NCBI GenBank assembly: GCA_965205235.1
Contig: CBDBGD010000008.1
Coordinates: 186,001-250,000, forward strand
Reading direction: 5' to 3'
DNA from: CBDBGD01 sp965205235
GTDB lineage: Bacteria > Chloroflexota > Dehalococcoidia > Lucifugimonadales > UBA1127
Length of the DNA: 64,000 nucleotides
The position numbers and the translations under genes are program-made. The notes beneath the pieces were generated by a model. It made no database searches and was not told the DNA's origin. It was given only the letters and a program-made list of their open reading frames with translations. Below are positions 16,439 through 25,125 of the stretch, piece after piece (within the stretch, counting starts at the first letter, position 1; the number at the start of each line of letters is the position of its first letter).

Positions 16439-17680
16439 CTACTCTGGGCCTGCGCCGCCTTGGCCTTTGCCCAGCGCCTGCGGGACCAGGTTCCACGCCG
16501 CACGACGCCTCAGCGGGTCGATGAGCAGCAGCCCGAACGACCCGACGAGGTAGATGAGCGCGAAGACGTAGCGAGACCCGGCCGTGGTGAAGCCAAGCTG
16601 CGTCGCCCACGGGATGAGCAGCGCCAGCGCGCCCTTGGCGCCCACTCGCCAGCGCAGCAGCAGGATGATGGCGAAGAGCGACTGCGCCGCCGTGAGCCAG
16701 ATCTCCTCCGACTGCCGGCCGTCCAGCGGTAGTCCCTCCGCCGTGACCTGTCCCAGCGAGATCGTGTACACCACCGGCAGGCTTCCCACCAGCAGGCTCC
16801 ACTGGTTCACCTTGGAGGACACCAGCATGCCCATCGCGGCCGTCGCCTGGTTTTTGAAGGCAAAGATCATGGCGATGAGAATCTCCGGCGACTCCGACGC
16901 CAGCGGCGCAACCCACTGCACCAGGATGAACTCGTCCACGCCCACGGCCGCGCCCACGTCCAGCAGCCCCTCGGTGAACGGCTCCGCCGACGCCAGGATC
17001 ACCGCCGCGGCGTAGACGAACAGCACGAGCACTGCGATCCGCCGCGTCCGCGTGTCCAGCCGCCCGATGAACGCCGCCGGACCCGCGAGTTCCGGCTCCG
17101 CGGACTCGCCCTTGCCGCTGCGCCACAGGTACAGCCCGAACAGCCCGATGAGCACCGCGCCGTCCCACAAGGCAATGCTGCCCTTGAGGGGGATGGTGAA
17201 GGCGTACACCGTCGCGGCCAGCAGGAAAAGCAGCTCCAGCGATAGCGCTCGCTCCAGCTGCAGCGGCTTGCGCCGTTGGTACCATGCCACCAGGATCACC
17301 AGCGGCCACCCCAGGCCCACCAGCAGCCGGTTCGCGCCCGTCATGTTCGCCGTGGCGTAGTGGACGTAGTCGCCCGCGGGGTCCTGCCCGGCCTGCCACG
17401 TCAGGTAGAAGTCCACGGCGTACTCCGGCAGCACCGCAACCAGCGCCACCAGCGCCAGCACCAGCCCTTGCGTGACGTCCTTCTGCGCCACCTCCGCCGC
17501 CCACGACAGCAGGAACGCGGAGCTGATGATGGCCGAGCTGAAGATGAGGACGGTCAGGCCGGAGCTGAAGTGGAGGTCCATGACCCCGGCGAGGTCGAGA
17601 AGTCGAAGGAGTGCTGCGGGTACGCCGATGGCCGCAGCCACCGCGATGAAGAGGAAGTCCCGATTGGTGGAGAGGGTCAC
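16439..17680 (-). CDS. sodium/calcium exchanger (CaCA) family membrane protein
   Basis: 413 residues with about ten to eleven hydrophobic helices. It has the two inverted alpha-repeat motifs: VALVAVLPEYAVDFYLTWQAG (near residues 75-95) and VAPLASESPEILIAMIF (about 255-272). The acidic residues in PEYA and SPEI correspond to ion-coordinating positions. Probably exports Ca2+ or a related cation in exchange for Na+ or H+. It overlaps the GreA-like gene upstream by 4 bases, an unexplained pairing. Substrate not determinable. Confidence 0.82.
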   Translation of the reverse strand: MTLSTNRDFLFIAVAAAIGVPAALLRLLDLAGVMDLHFSSGLTVLIFSSAIISSAFLLSWAAEVAQKDVTQGLVLALVALVAVLPEYAVDFYLTWQAGQDPAGDYVHYATANMTGANRLLVGLGWPLVILVAWYQRRKPLQLERALSLELLFLLAATVYAFTIPLKGSIALWDGAVLIGLFGLYLWRSGKGESAEPELAGPAAFIGRLDTRTRRIAVLVLFVYAAAVILASAEPFTEGLLDVGAAVGVDEFILVQWVAPLASESPEILIAMIFAFKNQATAAMGMLVSSKVNQWSLLVGSLPVVYTISLGQVTAEGLPLDGRQSEEIWLTAAQSLFAIILLLRWRVGAKGALALLIPWATQLGFTTAGSRYVFALIYLVGSFGLLLIDPLRRRAAWNLVPQALGKGQGGAGPE

Positions 17681-18468
17681 TCGACGCGAAGTATCTGGTA
17701 GAGGAAAGATCCCCTGGGCGCCTTAACCTCGACTTCGTCTCCCTCGTGCCGGTCCTGCATCGCCTGCCCCACGGGGGAGCCGATGGAGAGCTTGCCGCCC
17801 AGCGAGTTGGCTTCCCGCGGGTCCACCAGGAGGTACGTCAGCTCCTCGCCGCTCGCCACGTCCTTGAGTGTGACCAAGCTGCCCTGGCGGACCTGCTTGC
17901 GCTCCTCCTGCTGTTGGCCCTCCTGGAGGAGTTGGGCCCTGGCCATGGTGTCTTCCAGCTCCCGAATGCGGGACATGATCTGGCCGTGGTGCTGGCGGGC
18001 GGCCTCCAGCGGTGCGTTCTCGCGAACGTCCTTGTCCGCCGCGGCCCGCTGAATCTCCGCCGCCGCCTGCGTCAGCTCCTTGCGGAGCCGCTTCAACCGC
18101 TGGTCTATCTCGGCCAGCCCCTCCGACGTAAGGCGGACGGGCTCCGGCCCGGCTCTGCGCTCTCTGGTCTGCTGGCGCGTGCCCCGGCCGGTCCGGCGCG
18201 CCTTGAGGTGGACGGCCAGGTTCCGCTCCAGCAGGCCGCGCTTCTTCGCGTAGATGAGGAACTCGCGCACCGGTCGAAGTCGTCCCTCGCCGTTGGACGA
18301 TCCCGCCGTGGCCTGCTCGGCGTAGTCACCGATCTCCGGTGGGGTGAAGTCTGCGAGGGCTCGCTCCCGCCCGAACCACCGGGCGAATTTCAACAGCTCC
18401 TGCTGACCCTCCACGCGTCCCTCTTGCAGGGACTGGAGGTACTCGCTGACCGCCTCCATGAGCTTCAC
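17677..18468 (-). CDS. GreA/GreB-family elongation factor with extra N-terminal domain
   Basis: 263 residues, about 100 longer than GreA. Residues 1-100 (RWFGRERALADFTPPEIGDYAE, then LRPVREFLIYAKKRGLLERN) resemble the SAM-like core-binding domain of tyrosine recombinases. Residues about 113-190 form the GreA-type coiled coil with ENAPLEAARQHHGQIMSRI (compare the GreA NxEY/AR region). Residues about 195-263 match the FKBP-like C-terminal domain (SIGSPVGQAM). It would rescue backtracked RNA polymerase. The acidic tip of the coiled coil reads DKDVRENAP. The N-terminal fusion is the odd part. Confidence 0.83.
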   Translation of the reverse strand: MKLMEAVSEYLQSLQEGRVEGQQELLKFARWFGRERALADFTPPEIGDYAEQATAGSSNGEGRLRPVREFLIYAKKRGLLERNLAVHLKARRTGRGTRQQTRERRAGPEPVRLTSEGLAEIDQRLKRLRKELTQAAAEIQRAAADKDVRENAPLEAARQHHGQIMSRIRELEDTMARAQLLQEGQQQEERKQVRQGSLVTLKDVASGEELTYLLVDPREANSLGGKLSIGSPVGQAMQDRHEGDEVEVKAPRGSFLYQILRVE

Positions 18469-18622
18469 GATACTGCGTCCCTCGAGTCCGGCATCGCGCG
18501 CGATGCCGTCGGAATCCGTCGCCGGTGTTCATTCTATGCACGCGCCCGCGCGGTGTCAATTTGCGTCGGTGCGGTGGCAGCGCGCTCACCACGAGCGTGA
18601 GGTCAACGCTCGTAGACTTTCG

Positions 18623-18697
18623 TCGTTCCTGCGGAGGCAGGACCTCGACCCCCTACGGCGCTTTGCGCCGCTCACCCTGAGGCCCTCGAAGGGTGAG
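18623..18697. repeat. two short palindromic repeats in the 18469-18756 gap
   Basis: CCTGC-GGAG-GCAGG (18628-18641) lies within a copy of the family TCGTTCCTGCGnnGGCAGG...CCTCGA seen again near 38629 and 42932. A second palindrome CTCACCCT/AGGGTGAG (18671-18697) belongs to the CTGAGnnnnTCGAAGGG family seen near 22172 and 41156. Nothing else is recognisable in this gap. Confidence 0.6.
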
Positions 18698-18756
18698 CCG
18701 TGGTGCGGTGCGGCAGGGCGAGCGTGCACCCCGTCGGAAGGCGCTACACGCAAACG

Positions 18757-19458
18757 TCACCCCCCGAACAGCCCCACCACCTCCGTCAGCGATCCCACCC
18801 TCACGACGCCCCCCACCGGCTCCGCGGTCCCGTACCGGTCGATGAGCACCGTCCCCATCCCCACCCCCAGCGCGCCGACGATGTCCGAGGCGTACTGGTC
18901 GCCCACGTGGACCGCCTCGGCGGCCTCCGCGCCCAGCCGCTCCAGCGCTGCTAGAAAGATCGGCGCGTGTGGCTTTTCGGCGCCAACCTCGCGGGAGGTG
19001 ACGGCGCAGTCCACCACCACCTCCAGGCCAAGGCTCTGCAGCAGGTCCTGCCCCGTCCGGTTGATGTTCGAGATGATGCCCAGGCGCAGCCCCAGCTTCT
19101 TCAGGCGTCGCAGCGAGGGCAGGACGTCGTCGAACAGTGCGAGGTCGTAGCGGATCTTCCGCACCTCCTGCCACACCCGCCATGCGAACTGATGGCTCAC
19201 CTCCACCCCCGCCCCGTGCAGCACCAGCCGTTCGTACTCGGCGAAGAAGGCCGCAGTCGCCTCCGGCGAGCGCATGCGCACCGGGAGCCCGCCCGCGTTC
19301 TCACGCGCCATGTACGCGTCCGCCAGGGCGTAGCCCTGGTCGATGCCTTCCGGCGTCACCTCGATGCCGAAGACGCTGCAGGCCTGCGCCTGGATCTGCT
19401 CCCGCGGCGGCCAGAAGCGCGCCAGCGTGTCGAACAGGTCGAAAGTCACGGCGCGCAC
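18757..19458 (-). CDS. HAD-superfamily hydrolase, subfamily IA
   Basis: 233 residues. Motif I is VTFDLFDTLARFW (nucleophile Asp7, general acid Asp10), motif II ISNINR, motif III the Lys of EKPHAPIF, motif IV HVGDQYASDIVGAL. A helical cap lies between motifs I and II. This is a phosphatase-type HAD such as phosphoglycolate phosphatase or a nucleotidase; substrate unknown. The start is taken at GTG 19458, 9 bases after GGGGAG; the frame stays open far upstream through comF. It lies 29 bases after comF. Confidence 0.85.
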   Translation of the reverse strand: MRAVTFDLFDTLARFWPPREQIQAQACSVFGIEVTPEGIDQGYALADAYMARENAGGLPVRMRSPEATAAFFAEYERLVLHGAGVEVSHQFAWRVWQEVRKIRYDLALFDDVLPSLRRLKKLGLRLGIISNINRTGQDLLQSLGLEVVVDCAVTSREVGAEKPHAPIFLAALERLGAEAAEAVHVGDQYASDIVGALGVGMGTVLIDRYGTAEPVGGVVRVGSLTEVVGLFGG

Positions 19459-19487
19459 GCCCGCGAACTCCCCCGAGCGCACGCGGC

Positions 19488-20204
19488 CTAGGCCTCCCGG
19501 GCCGCGGTCACGGCCCACACGGAGGAGACCCCCGCAGCCTTGAGCGCGGCCGCGCATGCCGACAGCGTGCTGCCCGTCGTGCAAACGTCGTCGACCAGGA
19601 GCACGTGGCTCCCCGCCAGCGACCCGTCCCGCACGCTGAAGCTCCCCTCCACGTTCCGCCTGCGCTCCTCCATGTCTGACGACCGTGCCTGCGGGGGCGC
19701 GGCCCGCGACCGGCGCAGCGCCCGCTCCGCCACCGGCAGACCCATCTGCCGCCCCATCGTGCGGGCCAGCAGCGCCGACTGGTTGTAGCCCCGCGCCCGG
19801 AGCCGGCGCGGGTGTAGCGGAACGGGGACCAGCACGCTGGCCGGCAGGGATAGCTCCGACGCGTACGCGGCCAGCAGTTCCCCCAACACCCCACCCAGTG
19901 CGCGGAAGTCCTGGTACTTGAGCCTGTGGACGCAGTCTCGTACCGTGCCCTCCATGAGGTAGGGCGCTCGGATGCCTTCCAGGCAGGGCAGCGGCGTCTC
20001 GCGGCAGCGGCCGCACAGGTCGCTCGAGGCGAGCGGTTGGGCGCACTGTCGGCAGAACGGAGGGGCGAGCCGTGGGAGCGATGCCTCGCAGCGTCCGCAG
20101 AGGAAGCTGCCTTCCTCCTCGCATCCCACGCACCGGCGCGGGAACAGGAGGTCCAGCGTCGCCGACAGAACGCGGCCCGGGGCCTGTCGCACCGTCACGG
20201 ACAC
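19488..20204 (-). CDS. ComF family phosphoribosyltransferase-like protein
   Basis: 238 residues. The N-terminal zinc-ribbon cysteines CVGC, CGRC, CRQC, CGRC lie in residues 25-70. Then come VLVPVPLHPRRLRARGYNQS and the PRPP-binding loop VLLVDDVCTTGSTL. ComF proteins take part in DNA uptake in competent bacteria; the biochemical role is not settled, and many non-competent bacteria carry it. No other competence genes are in the window. Confidence 0.92.
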   Translation of the reverse strand: MSVTVRQAPGRVLSATLDLLFPRRCVGCEEEGSFLCGRCEASLPRLAPPFCRQCAQPLASSDLCGRCRETPLPCLEGIRAPYLMEGTVRDCVHRLKYQDFRALGGVLGELLAAYASELSLPASVLVPVPLHPRRLRARGYNQSALLARTMGRQMGLPVAERALRRSRAAPPQARSSDMEERRRNVEGSFSVRDGSLAGSHVLLVDDVCTTGSTLSACAAALKAAGVSSVWAVTAAREA

Positions 20205-20315
20205 CTCCTTACCCTTGTGGGCCGGGAGCCTCGTCTGCGGAGCATGGTACTATTGAACGGGGTGGAAGCGCATCGGCTTTCACGCCGTTGGCCAATACGC
20301 GAGAAAGGACCTGCT

Positions 20316-22106
20316 ATGAAGAAAGGACTCCTCCTGGCGCTGTTGTCGGCTCTCGCGTGTGCGGCGATGGTCGCATGCGCTGACGACTCGGACGAGCAAT
20401 CGGCCGTCGTCGACCAGATGCGAAAGAACGTGGAGGAGTTCGAGTACAAGGCCGGAAAGCGGGGCGGCGCTCTGACCTTCGCCACCATCTCCGACCCGCT
20501 CACCTTCAACCTCGCCATTTCCACCGACGCCTCGTCGTCGGGCGTCCTCGGCTACCTCTTCGAGGGTCTCACCGAGACGTCCTGGCTCACCGACGAGGTG
20601 GAGCCGGCGCTGGCCCAGTCCTGGGAGCACTCGGCGGACGGCCTGACGTGGACCTTCTACCTGCGCCGCGACGTTCAGTGGCACGACGGCGAACCCCTCA
20701 CCGCCCACGACGTGGACTTCACCTTCAACCGCATCATCTACAACCAGGACATCCCGGCCAGCTCCCGCCCGTCCTTCAACTTCCGCTTCCTCGACGAGCA
20801 GACCGGCGAGTGGCAGCAGGCGCCCATGACGGTCACCGCACTCGACGACTACACCGTCCAGTGCGTCCTGCCTGCGCCTTTCGCTCCCTTCCTCCGCTCC
20901 ATGGGCACGGCCATATACCCGAAGCACATCCTCGAACCTCACGTCGACGACGGAACCTTCGTCGACACGTGGGGCCTCGACACGCCCCCCGCCGAGATCA
21001 TCGGCACGGGTCCCTTCACCATCGCTACCTACGAGCCCGGCCAGCGCGTGGTCATGCAGCGCAACCCTAGCTACTGGCTCCGTGACGACGCGGGCAACCC
21101 CCTGCCGTACCTGGACCAGGTCGTCCACCTCATCGTCCCGGACCTGGACGCCGAGCTCGCTCTGTTCCTCTCCGGCGACTCGGACGCCTACGGCGTGCGT
21201 GGAGAGGACTACGCACGGCTCGAACCGATGCAGGAGGAGGGCAACTTCACCATGCACCGGCGAGGCCCTGCCTTCGGCACCACGTTCATGGGTTTCAACA
21301 TGAACCCTGGCGTGTCGCCTGACACCGGCCAGCCCTATGTCGCTCCTGAGAAGCTCCGGTGGTTCCAGAACCTGCAGTTCAGGCAGGCCGTGGCCCACAC
21401 CATCGACAAGGCGACGATGGTCGCGCAGGTGCAGCACGGCCTTGGCTATCCCCAGTGGGCCTCCATAAGCCCCGCCGCAGGCGACTTCCACAACCCCAAC
21501 GTCCCCCGCTATGAGTACGACCTGGAGAAGGCCAACGAAATCCTGGACGACCTGGGCTGGACGGACACCAACGGGGACGGCATACGAGAGGACGACCAGG
21601 GCAACGAGATCGCCTTCTCCCTGGTGACCAACACCGGCAACACCGTGCGCGGCGAGGTGGGCGAGCTGGTCCACCGGGGCATGCAGGGGCTGGGCCTCAG
21701 GGTCGACTTCCGGCTGGTCGAGTTCGGAGACCTCGTCGGTCAGCTCACGGCGACCTACGACTGGGAGGCCATGATCATTGGCTTCACGGGCGGCACGGAA
21801 CCCCATTTCGGCATCAACTTCTGGCACAGCGGGGAGAACTTGCACCTCTGGTATCCCAACCAGCCGGAGCCGGCGACGGACTGGGAAGCCAGGATCGACG
21901 AGCTCTACATAATGGCAAGCCGTGAGCTGGACCGGACCAAGCGGGTGGACCTGTACCACGAGGCGCAGGATGTCGCCGCCGAGAACCTCCCCGTGATCTA
22001 CACCACCCTCTCCGAGCGGCTGAGCGCGGTGCGGAACGTCTTTGGCAACACCACGCCCACCCTCTACGCGCTCTGGGACATCCGCTACCTGTACCGCACG
22101 GACTAA
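20316..22106 (+). CDS. ABC transporter substrate-binding lipoprotein, family 5 (peptide type)
   Basis: 596 residues from ATG 20316. A lipoprotein signal peptide ends at a lipobox Cys (SALAC or MVAC, residues 15 or 21). KRGGALTFATISDPLTFN opens the mature domain; DVQWHDGEPLTAHDVDFTFNR, IIGTGPFTIATYEPGQRVVM and QFRQAVAHTIDKATMV are family 5 signatures. The long family 5 domain ends at YLYRTD. It probably binds peptides or other organic solutes outside the membrane. As with the protein at the window start, no permease or ATPase gene is adjacent. Confidence 0.9.
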   Translation: MKKGLLLALLSALACAAMVACADDSDEQSAVVDQMRKNVEEFEYKAGKRGGALTFATISDPLTFNLAISTDASSSGVLGYLFEGLTETSWLTDEVEPALAQSWEHSADGLTWTFYLRRDVQWHDGEPLTAHDVDFTFNRIIYNQDIPASSRPSFNFRFLDEQTGEWQQAPMTVTALDDYTVQCVLPAPFAPFLRSMGTAIYPKHILEPHVDDGTFVDTWGLDTPPAEIIGTGPFTIATYEPGQRVVMQRNPSYWLRDDAGNPLPYLDQVVHLIVPDLDAELALFLSGDSDAYGVRGEDYARLEPMQEEGNFTMHRRGPAFGTTFMGFNMNPGVSPDTGQPYVAPEKLRWFQNLQFRQAVAHTIDKATMVAQVQHGLGYPQWASISPAAGDFHNPNVPRYEYDLEKANEILDDLGWTDTNGDGIREDDQGNEIAFSLVTNTGNTVRGEVGELVHRGMQGLGLRVDFRLVEFGDLVGQLTATYDWEAMIIGFTGGTEPHFGINFWHSGENLHLWYPNQPEPATDWEARIDELYIMASRELDRTKRVDLYHEAQDVAAENLPVIYTTLSERLSAVRNVFGNTTPTLYALWDIRYLYRTD

Positions 22107-22171
22107 GGGCTGATGGTGCGTAGGAGCGGTTCGCGGACCGCCCCTACTGCGAGATGCGGCGGATGAGGGGG

Positions 22172-22202
22172 CGCTCACCCTGAGCTTGTCGAAGGGCGAC
22201 CC
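22172..22202. repeat. CTGAGnnTGTCGAAGGG-type short repeat
   Basis: CTCACCCTGAGCTTGTCGAAGGGCGAC matches the family also seen at 18671-18697 and 41156-41188. It occupies the gap between two convergent genes. Confidence 0.55.
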
Positions 22203-22223
22203 TACCCGGCCGGTCCGTGGCTC

Positions 22224-22565
22224 TCAGCGTTTCGCTCGTGCCAGCCCCACGGTCGTTAGGTCGTCGACGCTGTGCGCTCCCTCCTGGACCGCCTCCACCT
22301 CGTAGATGCTCACGACGGGGGCGACCCCGGTCATCGCCTCGACTCGCCCCATCGTCTCCACCTCGTCGAGCAGTGCGGCCTTCGACTCCCAGAGGTAGAA
22401 GGCCCCCCAGTGCAGCGTTTCCGCGTTGGAGAACCACACCTTCTGCCTGAGACCCTTCCGCGTCCCGTACCGCGCCCACGATTCGTTGGCGATGTAGTCT
22501 CGGAGCTTGCGCAGCACGTCGGGACCGAGGCCGCTAAAGTCCCACTCTAGGATGAGTGCAAACAT
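22224..22565 (-). CDS. YdhR-like dimeric alpha/beta-barrel protein (putative monooxygenase)
   Basis: 113 residues. The pattern KVWFSNAETLHWGAFYLWESKAALLDEV resembles the YdhR/ABM dimeric ferredoxin-like fold, in which small homodimers act as monooxygenases or ligand-binding proteins. The N-terminus MFALILEWDFSGLG is a typical first strand. Same direction as the C26 peptidase gene 24 bases upstream. The fold assignment is moderately sure, the activity not. Confidence 0.7.
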   Translation of the reverse strand: MFALILEWDFSGLGPDVLRKLRDYIANESWARYGTRKGLRQKVWFSNAETLHWGAFYLWESKAALLDEVETMGRVEAMTGVAPVVSIYEVEAVQEGAHSVDDLTTVGLARAKR

Positions 22566-22589
22566 GGACCCTCCTCCGCCTCTGCGCCG

Positions 22590-23318
22590 TCAGTCCGCCC
22601 GCGCAGCCTGCCCCGCGCCCGCCCGCTCCGCTGCGTACTCCTCCGCCCGACGCACCAGCATCCCGAACAGCTGCTGGAACTGCCGCGGCAGCTCGTCCTG
22701 CCACTCCGGGTGGCACTGCACGGCCACCACCCAGCGGTGGTGCGGGCTCTCCAGTCCCTCGATGATCCCGTCGTCCAGCGAGTACGCGCACGCCAGGAGG
22801 CGGCGTGACCGCTGGGCCTCGCGCAGGCCCTGGTGGTGCAGGCTGTTGACCCGCACGCGGCCGCCCGACCCCAGCGCCGCGGCCAGCTTGCTCCCCGGCG
22901 ACACCCAGATGCGGTGCCGGCTCGACTCCCACTCCCCGTCCTCCCGCTCCTTGCGATGGTCCGGCAGGTCCTGCAGCAGCGTCCCGCCCGACACCACGTT
23001 CAACGCCTGCATGCCGCGGCAGAGGCCTAGCACCGGCATGTCGCGCTCCATCGCCGCTTGCAGCAGCGGTAGCTCCAGCGCGTCCCGCGCCGGGTTCATC
23101 TCCACCCCAGCCTTCGGGTCCACCTCGCGATGGTAGTACGACGGGTCGATGTCCTCTCCGCCGGTCACCAGCAGCCCGTCGATGCGCGCCAGCGTCTCCT
23201 CCGTGCTCGGCGCAGTGCCGGGCAGCAGGGTCAGTGTCTCCGCTCCCCAGGCCGCTACGGCGTTCACCGAGTCCAGGGCGTCCTTCTCCGTCGATGCAAC
23301 GACTCCGATAACCGGCAT
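22590..23318 (-). CDS. gamma-glutamyl-gamma-aminobutyrate hydrolase-type peptidase (family C26)
   Basis: 242 residues from the ATG at 23318 (AAGGAGAGG just upstream). A class I glutamine amidotransferase fold: LLVTGGEDIDPSYY, the nucleophile Cys in VLGLCRGMQALNV (about residue 98), RVNSLHHQGL and the His in AVQCHPEW (about 206). PuuD-type enzymes cleave gamma-glutamyl-GABA in putrescine degradation. No other putrescine genes are adjacent, so the substrate may be another gamma-glutamyl compound. Confidence 0.88.
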   Translation of the reverse strand: MPVIGVVASTEKDALDSVNAVAAWGAETLTLLPGTAPSTEETLARIDGLLVTGGEDIDPSYYHREVDPKAGVEMNPARDALELPLLQAAMERDMPVLGLCRGMQALNVVSGGTLLQDLPDHRKEREDGEWESSRHRIWVSPGSKLAAALGSGGRVRVNSLHHQGLREAQRSRRLLACAYSLDDGIIEGLESPHHRWVVAVQCHPEWQDELPRQFQQLFGMLVRRAEEYAAERAGAGQAARAD

Positions 23319-23328
23319 TGGCCTCTCC

Positions 23329-24099
23329 TTACGGCTGTAGACGTCGGCGCACCAGGCGCACTGCAAGAGTGGTGAAGACCGCGGCGTAGGCCGCGAGCTC
23401 CAGGATCGCCAGGAGGTGCGTGGGCCCCAGGTCCCCCATGAACAGCCCCCGGATGAGGTAGGCGGCGGGAGTCAGCGGGAGCGCCCACGCGATGATCTGC
23501 ACGGCCTCCGGGAGAGCGGACAGCGGGAAGAATATGCCGCTGACGTAGAACATGGGCAGAGCGAATATCGAGACCAGGTTGTTGACGCTCGCGATGCTGG
23601 GCGCGATCGACGTATAGCACAGCCCCATCCCGTAGAACGCCAGCCCCGTCAGGAAGCCCGCCGGCACTATCAGCAGCGCCCACGGTGACGACACCAGCCC
23701 TAACGCCGCAGCCACCGACAGCACCGCCACCGAACTCATCGCCGATCGCGTCGCCCCCCACAGGCACTCCCCCACCACCATGTCCGACACTCCCACCGGC
23801 GTCGCCAGCACGTTGTCGTAGATGCGGTGCATCGACATGCGAAGGTACGCGCCGTAGCCCGCTTCCAGCAGCGAGTGGAACATCGCGTAGGCCGCGATGA
23901 ACCCCGGCGCCACGAACTCGGCGTACCCCACCCCGCCGTCCACCTCCCCCACGAACTGCCCCAGCCCGTAGCCGATGGCCACCAGCAGGAGGATGGGCTC
24001 AATGACCATCCCACCCGTTTCGGTCGTCCAGTTCTTGAAGAAGGCGTCGCGGTGCCGGGCCCAGACCGCGAAGCTGTACCCTGCGTCCTGCGCGATCAC
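23329..24099 (-). CDS. ABC-2 type exporter permease
   Basis: 256 residues with six hydrophobic segments. VWARHRDAFFKNWTTETGGMV precedes the first helix, and FYVSGIFFPLSALPEAVQIIAWALPLTP is the ABC2_membrane (NodJ/DrrB) signature near the C-terminus. It overlaps the ATPase gene by 4 bases and forms a two-component exporter with it. Confidence 0.88.
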   Translation of the reverse strand: MIAQDAGYSFAVWARHRDAFFKNWTTETGGMVIEPILLLVAIGYGLGQFVGEVDGGVGYAEFVAPGFIAAYAMFHSLLEAGYGAYLRMSMHRIYDNVLATPVGVSDMVVGECLWGATRSAMSSVAVLSVAAALGLVSSPWALLIVPAGFLTGLAFYGMGLCYTSIAPSIASVNNLVSIFALPMFYVSGIFFPLSALPEAVQIIAWALPLTPAAYLIRGLFMGDLGPTHLLAILELAAYAAVFTTLAVRLVRRRLQP

Positions 24100-25019
24100 G
24101 CTTCACCCTCTTCCAGCCCCCGGCCGGTCAGACGGAGGAACACGTCCTCCAGGTTCGCCGTGCGATGCACCACGTGGAGCCCCTCCGTGGCCAGGTCGCG
24201 CTCCAGGGCGTCCCCGTTTCTGCTCAGCACCAGGAGGGCCGTGCCCGCCTCCTCCACCCGCAGGCCGCGCGACGTCAGCAGCCCCTTCACCGACTCCATC
24301 TCGCCGAACTCCGGCCTCACCTCCACCACCTCTCGCCCGGCGTACTCCAGCACCAGCTCCCGCGGCTTCCCCTGCGCCAGCACCCGCCCCCCGTCGATGA
24401 TCACGAGGCGGTCGCACAGCGCCATCGCCTCCTCCATGTTGTGCGTCGAAAGGAGAATCGTCGCGCCCTGCCGCCGGAGCTCCAGCACGCGGCTCCACAC
24501 CAGGTGCCGCCCCGCCGGGTCCAGCCCCGTCGTCGGCTCGTCCAGCACCAGCACCGTCGGGTGGCTCAGCAGCGCCCGCGCGATGACCAGCCGGCGCTTC
24601 ATACCCCCCGACAGCGCGTCCACCCGGCTCTCCGCCCGGTCCCAGAGTGCCAGGAACTTCAGCGTGTCCTGCGCCCGGCGACGCGCCTCTGCCTTGGGGA
24701 TGCGGAAGTAGCGAGCGTGGGCCAGCAGGTTCCCCAGCACGGTCAGGTCCGGGTCCAGGTTCTCGTCCTGCGGCACGATGCCCAGGACCTTCTTCACCTC
24801 GCGCGGCTGCTGCGCTACGTCCAGCCCCGCCACCACGGCCCTGCCGCCCGTGATGGGCGAAACGGCCGTCAGCATGCGCATGGTCGAGGTCTTCCCCGCG
24901 CCGTTCGGCCCCAGCAGCCCGAAGCACTCCCCGGCCTCGACGGAGAAGCTGACGCCGTTCACGGCGGTGAAGTCGCCGTAGCGCTTCACCAGGTCATGGA
25001 CTCCGATGATCGATTGCAT
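24096..25019 (-). CDS. ABC-2 exporter ATPase (DrrA/NodI type)
   Basis: 307 residues from ATG 25019 (GGAG 6 bases upstream). Walker A GLLGPNGAGKTST, Q-loop VPQDENLDPDLTVLGNL, signature ALSGGMKRRLVIARAL, Walker B VLVLDEPTTGLDP, H-loop STHNMEEAM. About 80 C-terminal residues form the extra domain found in DrrA/CcmA-like exporters. The substrate could be a lipid, polyketide or drug; nothing nearby tells. Confidence 0.9.
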   Translation of the reverse strand: MQSIIGVHDLVKRYGDFTAVNGVSFSVEAGECFGLLGPNGAGKTSTMRMLTAVSPITGGRAVVAGLDVAQQPREVKKVLGIVPQDENLDPDLTVLGNLLAHARYFRIPKAEARRRAQDTLKFLALWDRAESRVDALSGGMKRRLVIARALLSHPTVLVLDEPTTGLDPAGRHLVWSRVLELRRQGATILLSTHNMEEAMALCDRLVIIDGGRVLAQGKPRELVLEYAGREVVEVRPEFGEMESVKGLLTSRGLRVEEAGTALLVLSRNGDALERDLATEGLHVVHRTANLEDVFLRLTGRGLEEGEA

Positions 25020-25065
25020 TCGTTGCTCCGACGAATATCGTACCACAGACGTTCCTGCCGCCCTG

Positions 25066-25093
25066 TTCGCCGCTCCATCCGCCGACGTATAAT
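25066..25093 (+). promoter_or_regulatory. candidate promoter of the MBL hydrolase gene
   Basis: A perfect TATAAT (25088-25093) stands 32 bases before the start codon at 25126; TTCGCC (25066-25071) at 16-base spacing is a poor -35. It lies in the divergent region with the ABC ATPase. Confidence 0.42.
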
Positions 25094-25125
25094 CCCCCCA
25101 GAGGCCCGCAACACAGGAGGTACGC

